Positions 6,644 through 12,427 of a stretch of DNA of 12,427 nucleotides are shown here, piece by piece. The notes under the pieces are model-generated. The model saw nothing but the letters and a program-made list of their open reading frames with translations. It was not told the origin of the DNA and did not search any database. The DNA lies in assembly GCA_903832475.1 (NCBI GenBank), contig CAILBQ010000209.1, positions 1 to 12,427 of the forward strand. Direction: 5' to 3'. Within the stretch, counting starts at the first letter, position 1; each line of letters starts with the position of its first letter. Made by a program: the position numbers and the translations under genes. The stretch comes from an uncultured Acidobacteriota bacterium (lineage in GTDB: Bacteria; Acidobacteriota; Terriglobia; Terriglobales; Acidobacteriaceae).

Positions 6644-7590
6644 AGCCCATGAAAGCCATGGTCCTCGCCGCCGGCCTCGGCACCCGCCTCCGCCCCCTCA
6701 CCAACGACCGCCCCAAAGCCCTCGTTGAACTGGCCGGCCGCCCCATGCTCGACCTCACCCTCGCCCGCCTTCGCTCGTTCGGCATCCACGAAGTCATCAT
6801 CAACACCCACCACCACGCCCAGATGATCGAGGACTACCTCGCCGCCCACCACAACTTCGGCATGAACCTCGCCATCTCCCGCGAAGAAACCCTCCTCGAC
6901 ACCGGCGGCGGCCTCAAGCAAGCCAGCTGGTTCTTCCTCGGCAATCATGCCGAACAACAAGAAGCCCGGGTGCCCCATCCATCGCGTTCTCTGCGATGGG
7001 TGGGATCACAAAACTCCGATCCAGAGGATGCCGGGGTGCCCCATATCTCCCGGCGCCCTTTGCCGGAAGATGTGGGATCGCCAAGCGCCCAAGTTTCAGC
7101 CGACGCCCATGTACGCGAAGATGAAGTGATATCCCAGGGTGCCCGCCGCGACCAACCCTTCGTCGTCCACAACGTCGACATCCTCTCCACCATCGACCTC
7201 GACGCCATGCTCCACCACCACATCGAACACAACGCCCTAGCCACCCTCGCCACCCAGCACCGCAAAACCAGCCGCTATATCCTCTTCGACCAGCAAGGCC
7301 TCCTCTGCGGCCGCCAGCCCGGTCCCCTCGAAAACACCAACCCCGAGTTCGTCCGCGAAGTATCCAGCCCCGAACCATTAGCCTTCGCCGGCATCCACAT
7401 CCTTTCCCCCCGCATATTTTCCGAAATCACCGAACAAGGCGCCTTCTCCATCATTCCCGCCTACCTCCGCCTCGCCTCTCAAGGCGAACGCATCCAGTCC
7501 TTCAACGCCGACCCCTACCAATGGCGCGATCTAGGCACCCCCGCCAGCATCCAACAGGCCACTGCCGATCTGAACCGCCAGCCTCGTTAA
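6640..7590 (+). CDS. MurU-like sugar-1-phosphate nucleotidyltransferase with repeat-encoded insertion
   Basis: The 316-residue protein belongs to the NTP-transferase family that makes NDP-sugars from sugar-1-phosphates. The N-terminus carries the nucleotide-binding signature MVLAAGLGTRLRPLT...RPKAL (residues about 7-28). DTGGGLKQA (near 87-95) and HNVDIL (near 177-182, with the metal-binding Asp) mark the active site. The end (LAFAGIHILSPRIF, GAFSIIPAYLRLA, WRDLGTPASIQQA) parallels MurU closely in arrangement. MurU-type enzymes are about 220-250 residues long. The excess lies mostly between WFFLGNHAEQQ and RRDQPFVV: residues about 108-168 are Pro/Arg/Ser-rich, lack secondary-structure character, and are encoded by two REP-like hairpins (6970-7009, 7035-7082). 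The frame survives intact, so the gene may be functional with an extra loop in a variable position. The start ATG overlaps the kinase stop codon (ATGA), which implies translational coupling; an in-frame ATG at 6649 is the alternative start. Confidence 0.87.
   Translation: MKPMKAMVLAAGLGTRLRPLTNDRPKALVELAGRPMLDLTLARLRSFGIHEVIINTHHHAQMIEDYLAAHHNFGMNLAISREETLLDTGGGLKQASWFFLGNHAEQQEARVPHPSRSLRWVGSQNSDPEDAGVPHISRRPLPEDVGSPSAQVSADAHVREDEVISQGARRDQPFVVHNVDILSTIDLDAMLHHHIEHNALATLATQHRKTSRYILFDQQGLLCGRQPGPLENTNPEFVREVSSPEPLAFAGIHILSPRIFSEITEQGAFSIIPAYLRLASQGERIQSFNADPYQWRDLGTPASIQQATADLNRQPR
6970..7009. repeat. REP-like palindromic repeat, family A, copy 2 (inside nucleotidyltransferase gene)
   Basis: The left arm GTGCCCCATCCATCGC (6970-6985) pairs with the right arm GCGATGGGTGGGATCAC (6993-7009), with one wobble, a small bulge near the base and a 7-base loop (GTTCTCT). 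The outer parts (GGGTGCCCCAT, TGGGATCAC) match the other copies, while the inner stem differs but remains complementary. This is the pattern of a structured repeat under compensatory change. Confidence 0.75.
7035..7082. repeat. REP-like palindromic repeat, family A, copy 3 (inside nucleotidyltransferase gene)
   Basis: The left arm (7035-7054, GGTGCCCCATATCTCCCGGC) pairs with the right arm (7062-7082), with a wobble, one mismatch and an outer bulge; the loop is GCCCTTT. It lies 65 bases after copy 2 in the same orientation. A third truncated left end, GGGTGCCC, occurs at 7138-7145, where the conserved coding sequence resumes. Confidence 0.72.
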
Positions 7591-7809
7591 ACGCCGTCAC
7601 CCGAGCAAACTGAACAGCGAAAACGCAGTCGCAGACCCTGCGTCTGTAATTGATCCGCCGCTCTTTCGAAGCCCGCCGCATAGGCCGCTTCCCCTCACCC
7701 CAACCCCACGTAAGATGAAGACGCTCCCGCTGCCCTGATGAAGCCTCCGACCTGCTTTCCCCAGTCCCCAGGTTCCCTCCCTGCCTCACACCCACCCTGA
7801 GGATCCCGC
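7591..7809. other. Intergenic region between nucleotidyltransferase and PQQ-like gene
   Basis: About 220 bases without a convincing gene. A weak inverted repeat (ACGCAG 7623-7628 with CTGCGT 7638-7643) has no T-tract. TAAGAT at 7711-7716 could be a -10 element for the downstream gene, but no matching -35 is clear. A good ribosome site (GAGGA, 7799-7803) belongs to the next gene. Confidence 0.35.
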
Positions 7810-8970
7810 ATGCTCCGCGTCATTACCCTGCTCTGCTTCTTCGCCTTGACCCCCACCGCCGGCACGCTCCTCTGGGAAGCCCGGCCCGGACCCCGCGACC
7901 TTGGCGGCCTCGCTGAATCTGCCGGCATCCTTACCGCCGGCAACCTCGACGGCACAGGTGCCATCTTCGGCTTCAACGCCGACACCGGCAAGCTCCTCTG
8001 GTCCCATCACGGCGAACCCATGCGCGCCAGGTCTGTCTCCGACGGGCAGCATGTCTTCGCCCTCTTTGACACCGACGAAAGACGCCGTCACCTCGTCGCC
8101 TACGACCTTAAAACCGGCAAACAACTCTGGGATAACCCTATCGAAGACCGAAAATGCAACCAGAGCCCGGTCCCCATCGTCGACTCCGGCCGCGTCTACA
8201 TCCTCGACCGCGCCGGCCATCTCAATGCCTTCAGCGCAGCCACCGGGGCCACTGTCTACCGCTTCGCCTATGCTACCGACGATCCCAGCTGCCCCTCCGG
8301 CCTCACCCTCGCCAACAATCGCCTCTACTTCAGCGCCGGCCAGCGCGACAGTTCCAAATCGTCTCCCGGAAATTTTCTCTGGGCAGTCGATGCCGCCACC
8401 GGCAAAGAACTCTGGAAATACCAGACCCACCTCATCGTTAAGTACATCAGCGATATCTTCGCGACCCCTTCCGCCTCGGCAGAGACCGTCGTTGCCACCT
8501 CCGGCAACGTCATCCTCGCTCTCCGCGCCTCCACCGGAACCCTCCTCTGGTCCAACAAAGCCGAAGGCGTTTCCGGCGGCTACCCCAAACCCTACCCGCT
8601 CTCTGCCCCAATCATCGCCAACGGCATCGCTTTTGCCGCACGCCTTGAAGCTATCGAGTCCTGGAACCTCGCCGATGGCAAACCCCTACCCGCCATCCCC
8701 GTCAAATTCCTGACGGACATCGACTTCACCCACCTCTACGCCGACGGCGCCACCCTCTTTTTCCTTGGCAACATCCCCAACGACCCCGACAGCCAGGCCG
8801 GCCGTGCGCCGCTGCACGCCATGGACATCCCTTCCCGCAAAATCCTCTGGACCCACCGCGTCAATCGGCAATCCAAATTCATCGAAAACTGGGTCACCGA
8901 AAATGTCCTCGTCACCCCCACCGCCGTCTACTACGACAACAACAGCCTCATCGCCAAAGTCGCCCGCTAA
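7810..8970 (+). CDS. Secreted PQQ-like beta-propeller repeat protein
   Basis: The 386-residue protein starts with a short hydrophobic signal sequence (LLCFFALTPTAG, cleavage near residue 18). The body is a PQQ-like propeller: the T-G-x-x-L-W blade motif appears at residues 59-64 (TGKLLW), 102-107 (TGKQLW), 197-202 (TGKELW) and 242-247 (TGTLLW). Degenerate forms lie at 145 (TGATVY), 289 (DGKPLP) and 342 (SRKILW), giving about seven blades. Such propellers serve either as PQQ-dependent dehydrogenases or as non-enzymatic scaffolds such as BamB. This one is short and shows no obvious dehydrogenase cofactor motif or cytochrome CXXCH, so a binding or scaffold role is more likely; it lacks a lipobox Cys, unlike BamB. 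The ribosome site GAGGA lies six bases before the ATG. The gene ends eight bases before a hairpin shared with the convergent dehydrogenase gene. Confidence 0.83.
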   Translation: MLRVITLLCFFALTPTAGTLLWEARPGPRDLGGLAESAGILTAGNLDGTGAIFGFNADTGKLLWSHHGEPMRARSVSDGQHVFALFDTDERRRHLVAYDLKTGKQLWDNPIEDRKCNQSPVPIVDSGRVYILDRAGHLNAFSAATGATVYRFAYATDDPSCPSGLTLANNRLYFSAGQRDSSKSSPGNFLWAVDAATGKELWKYQTHLIVKYISDIFATPSASAETVVATSGNVILALRASTGTLLWSNKAEGVSGGYPKPYPLSAPIIANGIAFAARLEAIESWNLADGKPLPAIPVKFLTDIDFTHLYADGATLFFLGNIPNDPDSQAGRAPLHAMDIPSRKILWTHRVNRQSKFIENWVTENVLVTPTAVYYDNNSLIAKVAR

Positions 8971-8977
8971 ACAAGAA

Positions 8978-9010
8978 AGCGCCCCAGCGACCTTCCGCCG
9001 CTGGGGCGCT
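8978..9010. terminator. Hairpin terminator between convergent genes
   Basis: A perfect 12-bp GC-rich stem (AGCGCCCCAGCG 8978-8989 with 8999-9010) has a 9-base loop. On the minus strand the stem is followed by TTCTTGTTT, so it works best as the terminator of the alcohol dehydrogenase gene, whose stop is 20 bases before the stem. On the plus strand it directly follows the PQQ-like gene but lacks a T-tract until about 17 bases later. Confidence 0.75.
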
Positions 9011-9030
9011 AGCCTCTCGCTTCTACGTTT

Positions 9031-10266
9031 TCACTGCACCCCACCCCGAGCAACGCGAGGGTCGCGCGAAGCGTCTGCCTGGACGGCAGTCGCCCAAGGA
9101 TCAATCACGATCTTGGTCACCTGCTGCTCCTTGTCTCTCCACACCTTGTACATCGCCGGAGCATCGTCCAGCGTGATCCGATGCGAAATCAAATAGCTCG
9201 GATCGATCTGCCCCTTCTCGATCCTCTCCAGCAGCGGCTTCATGTAAGTGTGCATGTTCGTCTGCCCCATCTTCATCGTGATGCCCTTGCCAAACGCTGC
9301 GCCGAACGGCACCTTGTCCAGCAGTCCGCCATACACACCCGGAATCGAAAGCGTCCCGCCCTTCCTCACCGCCTGGATCGCCTGCCGCAAGACAATGGGC
9401 CGATCCGTTTCCAGCATCAGCGCCGTCTTGACGCCGTCGTAGAACCCCTGCAGCTCATTCGAATGCGCTTCCAGTCCAACCGCATCGATGCATCCATCCG
9501 GCCCTGTTCCGCCCGTCAGATCCTTCAACGCCGTCAGCACATCGACATCTTTCTCGGAGTAATCCACCGTGATCGCTCCCAGCCCGCGCGCCAGCGCCAG
9601 CCGCTCCGGAATGCGATCAATTGCAATCACCCTCCCTGCGCCCAGCATGAACGCGCTCGCAATCGCAAACTGCCCTACCGGCCCGCAACCCCACACCGCG
9701 ACCGTATCGCCTGCTTGGATCTGCGCATTCTCCGCCGCCATGTACCCCGTCGGAAAGATGTCCGAAAGAAATAGGACTTTCTCATCCGGCAGATCGCTCT
9801 CGATCTTCAGCGGCCCCACATTGGCAAACGGAACTCGCGCATACTGCGCCTGTCCGCCTGCATACCCGCCCATCATGTGCGAATACCCAAACAATCCCGA
9901 ACCCGAATACCCGTACGCCTTCTCCATCAGCTGCGCGTTCGGATTGGTGTTGTCGCACGCCGACCAGATCTTCTTCTTGCAAAATGCGCAACTGCCGCAT
10001 GCAATCGTGAACGGCACTACCACGCGGTCGCCGCGCTTCAGATTCGTCACCGCTGGACCGACCTCTTCCACGATCCCCATGAACTCGTGGCCAAGAATAT
10101 CGCCCGCCTCCATGGTCGGAATAAATCCGTCATATAAATGCAGGTCCGACCCGCAAATCGCCGTGCGCGTGATCTTCAATATCGCGTCATGCGGATTCAG
10201 CAAAACCGGATCCGGCACACTCAACGTCTCCACATTCCCCTTACCCATCCAGCAAACAGCCTTCAT
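9031..10266 (-). CDS. Zinc-dependent alcohol dehydrogenase (medium-chain, formaldehyde-dehydrogenase-like)
   Basis: The 411-residue medium-chain dehydrogenase has the two-zinc layout. Catalytic zinc ligands are Cys38 (ICGSDLH) and His60-Glu61 (GHEFMG). The structural zinc site is formed by Cys90, Cys93, Cys96 and Cys104 (CGSCAFC, then SAC). The Rossmann nucleotide site is VWGCGPVGQ, followed by the acidic IAIDRIPER, favouring NAD. The length and the SDIFPTGYMAAE segment place it near the glutathione-independent formaldehyde dehydrogenase-like group; its actual substrate is unknown. Start choice: GGAG (complement of 10273-10276) lies six bases before the ATG at 10266, whereas a TTG at 10287 has no ribosome site. 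The protein's expected end is near KIVIDPW. The remaining ~20 residues (ATAVQADASRDP and on) are encoded by a dispersed repeat (9046-9095) and are probably acquired. The gene lies downstream of the SRPBCC gene on the same strand (117-base gap). Confidence 0.9.
   Translation of the reverse strand: MKAVCWMGKGNVETLSVPDPVLLNPHDAILKITRTAICGSDLHLYDGFIPTMEAGDILGHEFMGIVEEVGPAVTNLKRGDRVVVPFTIACGSCAFCKKKIWSACDNTNPNAQLMEKAYGYSGSGLFGYSHMMGGYAGGQAQYARVPFANVGPLKIESDLPDEKVLFLSDIFPTGYMAAENAQIQAGDTVAVWGCGPVGQFAIASAFMLGAGRVIAIDRIPERLALARGLGAITVDYSEKDVDVLTALKDLTGGTGPDGCIDAVGLEAHSNELQGFYDGVKTALMLETDRPIVLRQAIQAVRKGGTLSIPGVYGGLLDKVPFGAAFGKGITMKMGQTNMHTYMKPLLERIEKGQIDPSYLISHRITLDDAPAMYKVWRDKEQQVTKIVIDPWATAVQADASRDPRVARGGVQ
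9046..9095. repeat. Dispersed GC-rich repeat, family B, copy 2 (overlaps end of dehydrogenase gene)
   Basis: This copy shares 15 identical bases (9046-9060) with 5072-5086 and further aligned blocks to about CGGCAG. It lies within the final codons of the dehydrogenase gene, so the repeat supplies the C-terminal tail and leaves the stop codon (9031-9033) just beyond it. Confidence 0.65.
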
Positions 10267-10383
10267 CGCAATCTCCAATCCAGTCAAAAAGTCTTGTCAT
10301 TCCGAGCGGGTCTGGCGCGCCCTTGCGTCATTCGCAGTCGAAGAGCCCGCGTCTCCATCCCACCGTCCACTCACCATCAACGC
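10267..10383. other. Spacer between SRPBCC and dehydrogenase genes, with repeat-like segment
   Basis: The segment at about 10295-10352 reads TGTCATTCCGAGCG ... AGTCGAAGAGCCCGCGT. I recall similar TCATTCCGAGCG...GTCGAAGA repeats as common dispersed elements in Acidobacteriota intergenic DNA, but only one such copy is in this window. A related TGTCATTCC start occurs at 11212. No separate promoter is evident, so the two genes may still be cotranscribed. Confidence 0.35.
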
Positions 10384-11055
10384 CTAGGAAACACCACCCA
10401 CAGAGCTCCCCGGCGGCGTAGGAATCTTCTCCCCATACATCCCCTTCTTCATATCGCCAACCGTCCCCCTGGGACCATGCGGCTGTCCCTGCGTCCGCGG
10501 TATCTCGCCCGTTTCCGCAAACGCCTTGAAGTGGCGCAGATTCTCAATCACCGCCTGCTTCGGATTGCGCCCTACGAACGTCTCCCACATGCTCGCCAGC
10601 TTGCCCATCTTGAACTCCTGCAGCACCGTGACAAACGTTCCGTTTCCCTTCGGCGCTGGCTCGAAAATGACCTCGCCCGCCTGATCCACGTCGCCGCCGA
10701 TCGTGCGCCACGCAATCCGCTTCCCGGGCTCATCGGCAAGAATCTCCGAATCCCACTCCACCGTCTTGTCGCTCGAAGTATCCGTGCGCATCACCCAGTG
10801 CGAAGTGCTCGCGCCCGTCTCCGTCACGCTCACCACCTGTTCCTGCCACAGCGGAATCGATCGCAAATCACGCCACGCCTCATACAACTCCACCGGCTCG
10901 GCCTGCACCAGCGCCGTCGTCCGCTGCCAAAGCCGTCCATCCTTGTCTTCCGGCGGAGGCATATACCACCCATCCACCATCACACTCGCCCCCTCCGCCC
11001 GCGGCAACTCCGCTGCATGCGGCTTTTCCGTCAATGTCGATGAAGTAACAGCCAT
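10384..11055 (-). CDS. SRPBCC (START/Bet v 1-like) family protein, cyclase/dehydrase type
   Basis: The 223-residue protein fits the SRPBCC fold, a hydrophobic ligand-binding pocket used by polyketide cyclases, lipid carriers and many stress proteins. Supporting features are the first strand and helix (TTALVQAEPVELYEAWRDL), the R-S-I-P-x-W turn before VVSVTETG, central strands WVMRTD / VEWDSEILADEPGKRIAWR / GEVIFEPAP and TFVTVLQEF, and a long C-terminal helix around NPKQAVIENLRHFKAFAE. This resembles the cyclase/dehydrase group (COG5637 type), which often has a tail after the helix, as here (RTQGQPHGPRG). No ligand can be named. The start is secure: a strong AGGAGG lies just before the ATG. 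The gene sits between an SDR and a zinc dehydrogenase on the same strand, a grouping compatible with handling a small lipophilic or carbonyl substrate, though this is inference. Two palindromes upstream suggest control by a dimeric repressor. Confidence 0.8.
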   Translation of the reverse strand: MAVTSSTLTEKPHAAELPRAEGASVMVDGWYMPPPEDKDGRLWQRTTALVQAEPVELYEAWRDLRSIPLWQEQVVSVTETGASTSHWVMRTDTSSDKTVEWDSEILADEPGKRIAWRTIGGDVDQAGEVIFEPAPKGNGTFVTVLQEFKMGKLASMWETFVGRNPKQAVIENLRHFKAFAETGEIPRTQGQPHGPRGTVGDMKKGMYGEKIPTPPGSSVGGVS

Positions 11056-11059
11056 AAAT

Positions 11060-11065
11060 CCTCCT
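11060..11065 (-). promoter_or_regulatory. Strong ribosome binding site of the SRPBCC gene
   Basis: AGGAGG on the minus strand lies about four to five bases before the ATG at 11055. It is the best Shine-Dalgarno match in the window and immediately abuts an operator-like palindrome. Confidence 0.7.
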
Positions 11066-11104
11066 GTAACTTAGTTACGCTCGTCGTGAGAAAGTTATGA
11101 ACTT
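11066..11104 (-). promoter_or_regulatory. Two operator-like palindromes upstream of the SRPBCC gene
   Basis: GTAACTTAGTTAC (11066-11078) is a perfect 6-1-6 inverted repeat, and AAGTTATGAACTT (11092-11104) a perfect 5-3-5 one. Their centres are 26 bases apart and both contain AGTTA half-sites. They lie just upstream of the ribosome site, where a transcription start would be expected. Such AGTTA/TAACT half-sites suit winged-helix repressors of the HxlR or MarR kind; no regulator gene is in the window. Confidence 0.45.
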
Positions 11105-11147
11105 GCATGTAGAAGCCGTCGATGACGCCCCGAGCCCGCAAAGAACT

Positions 11148-11232
11148 GCCTTTGCTTTTCCTTGTCTTTGCTCTTCCTTTGTCTTAGCTCTTCTGTTTTT
11201 GCTTTTCTTTCTGTCATTCCCCTCAGGGGAAT
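11148..11232. repeat. Pyrimidine-rich tract ending in a 17-base palindrome
   Basis: From 11148 to 11214 the plus strand is almost entirely C and T, with short repeated words such as TTTGCTTTTC, CTTGTCTTTG and GCTCTTC. It runs into ATTCCCCT-C-AGGGGAAT (11216-11232), a perfect 8-1-8 palindrome, then CTGCTTCT. The composition differs sharply from the flanking genes. It lies downstream of the SDR gene and upstream of the SRPBCC gene. No coding role is credible. Confidence 0.5.
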
Positions 11233-11300
11233 CTGCTTCTCCCCTTCCGCCAGCACAAAATCGCTGCCGAGTTGAACGATCCTCGTTCGTCTCAAAACGC

Positions 11301-12092
11301 CTACTTCTGCCCCACCGGCTCCGCCATCTTCTCGTGCATCGCCGCCTTCACATTCCCCGGGATGACATTCGCCAGCATGCCTTCCATCTTGGTCTTCGCC
11401 GAAGCCGCATATACGTGATCTTTCCCAGCCAGCAGCGCTTCGATCCCTTGCTTGGCCACATCCTGTGGCTGGCTCTCCGTCTTGCCTTCCTGCCCAACCT
11501 TGGTATCGTCCATCCCCGCGCGGTGAAAGAAGTCCGTATCCGTCGGGCCCGGCTGCAGCGCCGTCACCGTCACATTCGTGTCCCGCAGCTCATACCGCAC
11601 GCTGTGCGCAAACGACAGCACAAACGCTTTGCTCGCCGCATACACCGCCTCTCGCGGAGCCACCATCTCCCCCGCAATCGACGCCGTGAACAAAATCTTC
11701 CCCTCGTTCCGCGCCGTCATCTCACGCACCACGTACTTCGCCAGCTGCACCGTGCTCGCGCAGTTCAGCGCAACCAGGTTCAGTTCCTCATCCAGGTCCG
11801 TCTCCTGAAACAGCCCACCCACACCCACGCCCGCGTTGATGCATGCCACATCCACCGGCCGCCCCAGCGCCCGCACCTCGCTCCACAACTGCTCGACGCC
11901 CTCCCGCGTCGCCAGATCCGCTTGCACCTTGACCACCTGCGAGCCACTCTTGCGAAAGCTCTCCGCCGCCGCGTCCAGCCGCTCTCCCGCCGAACACACC
12001 ACTAAGTCATAGCCGCGCCGCCCTAACTCCTCCGCCAGCCAATACCCAATCCCGCTCGAAGCTCCTGTAACGACCGCCAATGAATTCGCCAT
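11301..12092 (-). CDS. Short-chain dehydrogenase/reductase (SDR)
   Basis: The 263-residue classical SDR shows the nucleotide-binding TGASSGIG at residues 9-16, the NAG motif at 86-88, and the catalytic Ser138 and Tyr151-x3-Lys155 (YAASK). The loop after the first strands (CSAGERLD) lacks an acidic residue at the end of strand 2, which may favour NADP(H). The substrate cannot be predicted; the L-Q-P-G-P-T-D-T segment is common to many SDRs. Start choice: GGAGGG (complement of 12101-12106) is eight bases before the ATG at 12092; a GTG at 12110 would swallow that site. It is the first gene of a minus-strand series with the SRPBCC and dehydrogenase genes, but the 245-base gap with its own operators makes a single operon uncertain. 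Confidence 0.9.
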   Translation of the reverse strand: MANSLAVVTGASSGIGYWLAEELGRRGYDLVVCSAGERLDAAAESFRKSGSQVVKVQADLATREGVEQLWSEVRALGRPVDVACINAGVGVGGLFQETDLDEELNLVALNCASTVQLAKYVVREMTARNEGKILFTASIAGEMVAPREAVYAASKAFVLSFAHSVRYELRDTNVTVTALQPGPTDTDFFHRAGMDDTKVGQEGKTESQPQDVAKQGIEALLAGKDHVYAASAKTKMEGMLANVIPGNVKAAMHEKMAEPVGQK

Positions 12093-12417
12093 GATCCCGG
12101 CCCTCCTCACGAGCGGTTAGGATGCAGCACCCCGTCCCCGAGTTGGACGCCCAGATTCATCAGACCAACAGGGCCCACCCGGGCGACCCAGCCAGTATTT
12201 GCGCCAAACAGCCCCCACCCCGGACGAAGCTCATCGCGCCACAAGCATCCCAGCCAATACCCATCATCCCGGCATACCCACCCCGCAAGCCGAAGGATCT
12301 GCATCCCTGGTAAATCCTGCAATCCATCCCATCCTCACGATCCCCAACCCCACACCCCTCTCCCCCGCCGCCATCCAATGCGATAGACTCCTCACCATCA
12401 CGGGAGTTCGATTCGCC
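12093..12417. other. Divergent intergenic region with promoter for the right-edge gene
   Basis: No convincing gene is seen in these 325 bases. At the right end, GATAGACT (12382-12389) resembles a -10 element and GGGAG (12402-12406) is a ribosome site 11 bases before the ATG at 12418. The left end carries the SDR ribosome site. Open frames in between are short, rich in Trp/Gly/Pro and without ribosome sites. Confidence 0.4.
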
Positions 12418-12427
12418 ATGCGCAAAA
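12418..12427 (+). CDS. Start of a new gene, cut by the window edge
   Basis: ATG CGC AAA (Met-Arg-Lys) follows a plausible -10 element and a GGGAG ribosome site. A positively charged start suits a signal peptide, but only three codons are visible and nothing can be said about function. Confidence 0.4.

Noticed and set aside
6970..7082. Two similar palindromes in a row, considered as a mini CRISPR array
   Set aside because: Only two copies with divergent inner stems, no constant repeat length, no cas genes and no regular spacers; they lie within a coding frame.
11274..11288. GAACGA-3-TCGTTC inverted repeat just after the SDR stop, considered as a terminator
   Set aside because: The stem is only six pairs and no T-tract follows on the minus strand.
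12107..12322. Minus-strand open frame (71 codons) upstream of the SDR gene
   Set aside because: Trp/Gly-rich, no ribosome site, overlaps the expected SDR promoter and shows no recognisable motif.

Overview
This high-GC window (strongly C-ending codons in the plus-strand genes) most likely comes from a Terriglobia-class Acidobacteriota chromosome (Terriglobus/Granulicella/Edaphobacter-like). The main clue is the C-terminal end of an Oar-like TonB-dependent receptor at the left edge. Supporting clues are secreted NHL-propeller and PQQ-like propeller proteins and several dispersed palindromic repeats of the kind I associate with that group. The assignment is inferred from gene style, not from a marker gene.

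Layout. 1-810 (+): end of an outer-membrane receptor, closed by a strong hairpin terminator (824-866). 1004-2254 (-): secreted NHL-repeat protein with a C-terminal Ig-like domain. 2628-3290 (-): membrane-anchored DUF4230 protein. 3505-4794 (+): secreted phosphoesterase of the phospholipase C/acid phosphatase type. 4795-5152: gene-free and repeat-bearing, with a 20-bp-stem hairpin, a dispersed GC-rich repeat and a likely promoter. 5153-7590 (+): two-gene operon with overlapping ATGA; an APH-fold kinase fused to a RapZ C-terminal domain is followed by a MurU-like sugar-1-phosphate nucleotidyltransferase. 7810-8970 (+): secreted PQQ-like propeller protein. A bidirectional hairpin terminator (8978-9010) separates it from the last block, all on the minus strand: SDR (11301-12092), then SRPBCC protein (10384-11055), then zinc-dependent alcohol dehydrogenase (9031-10266). 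At the right edge a new plus-strand gene begins (12418), of which only three codons are visible.

How the genes may work together. The kinase/nucleotidyltransferase pair has the logic of the AmgK/MurU route: phosphorylate a sugar at the anomeric carbon, then make the NDP-sugar. The added RapZ-C domain, known elsewhere as an RNA- and glucosamine-6-phosphate-binding module, suggests built-in sensing of amino-sugar status. The SDR/SRPBCC/ADH block looks like a redox or stress-associated accessory cluster; its SRPBCC gene has two palindromic operator-like sites just upstream.

Most notable observations: (1) the kinase-RapZ-C fusion coupled to a MurU-like enzyme; (2) two REP-like hairpins inside the nucleotidyltransferase reading frame, adding about 60 residues without breaking it, with a sister copy upstream of the operon; (3) a second dispersed repeat that supplies the last ~20 residues of the alcohol dehydrogenase.
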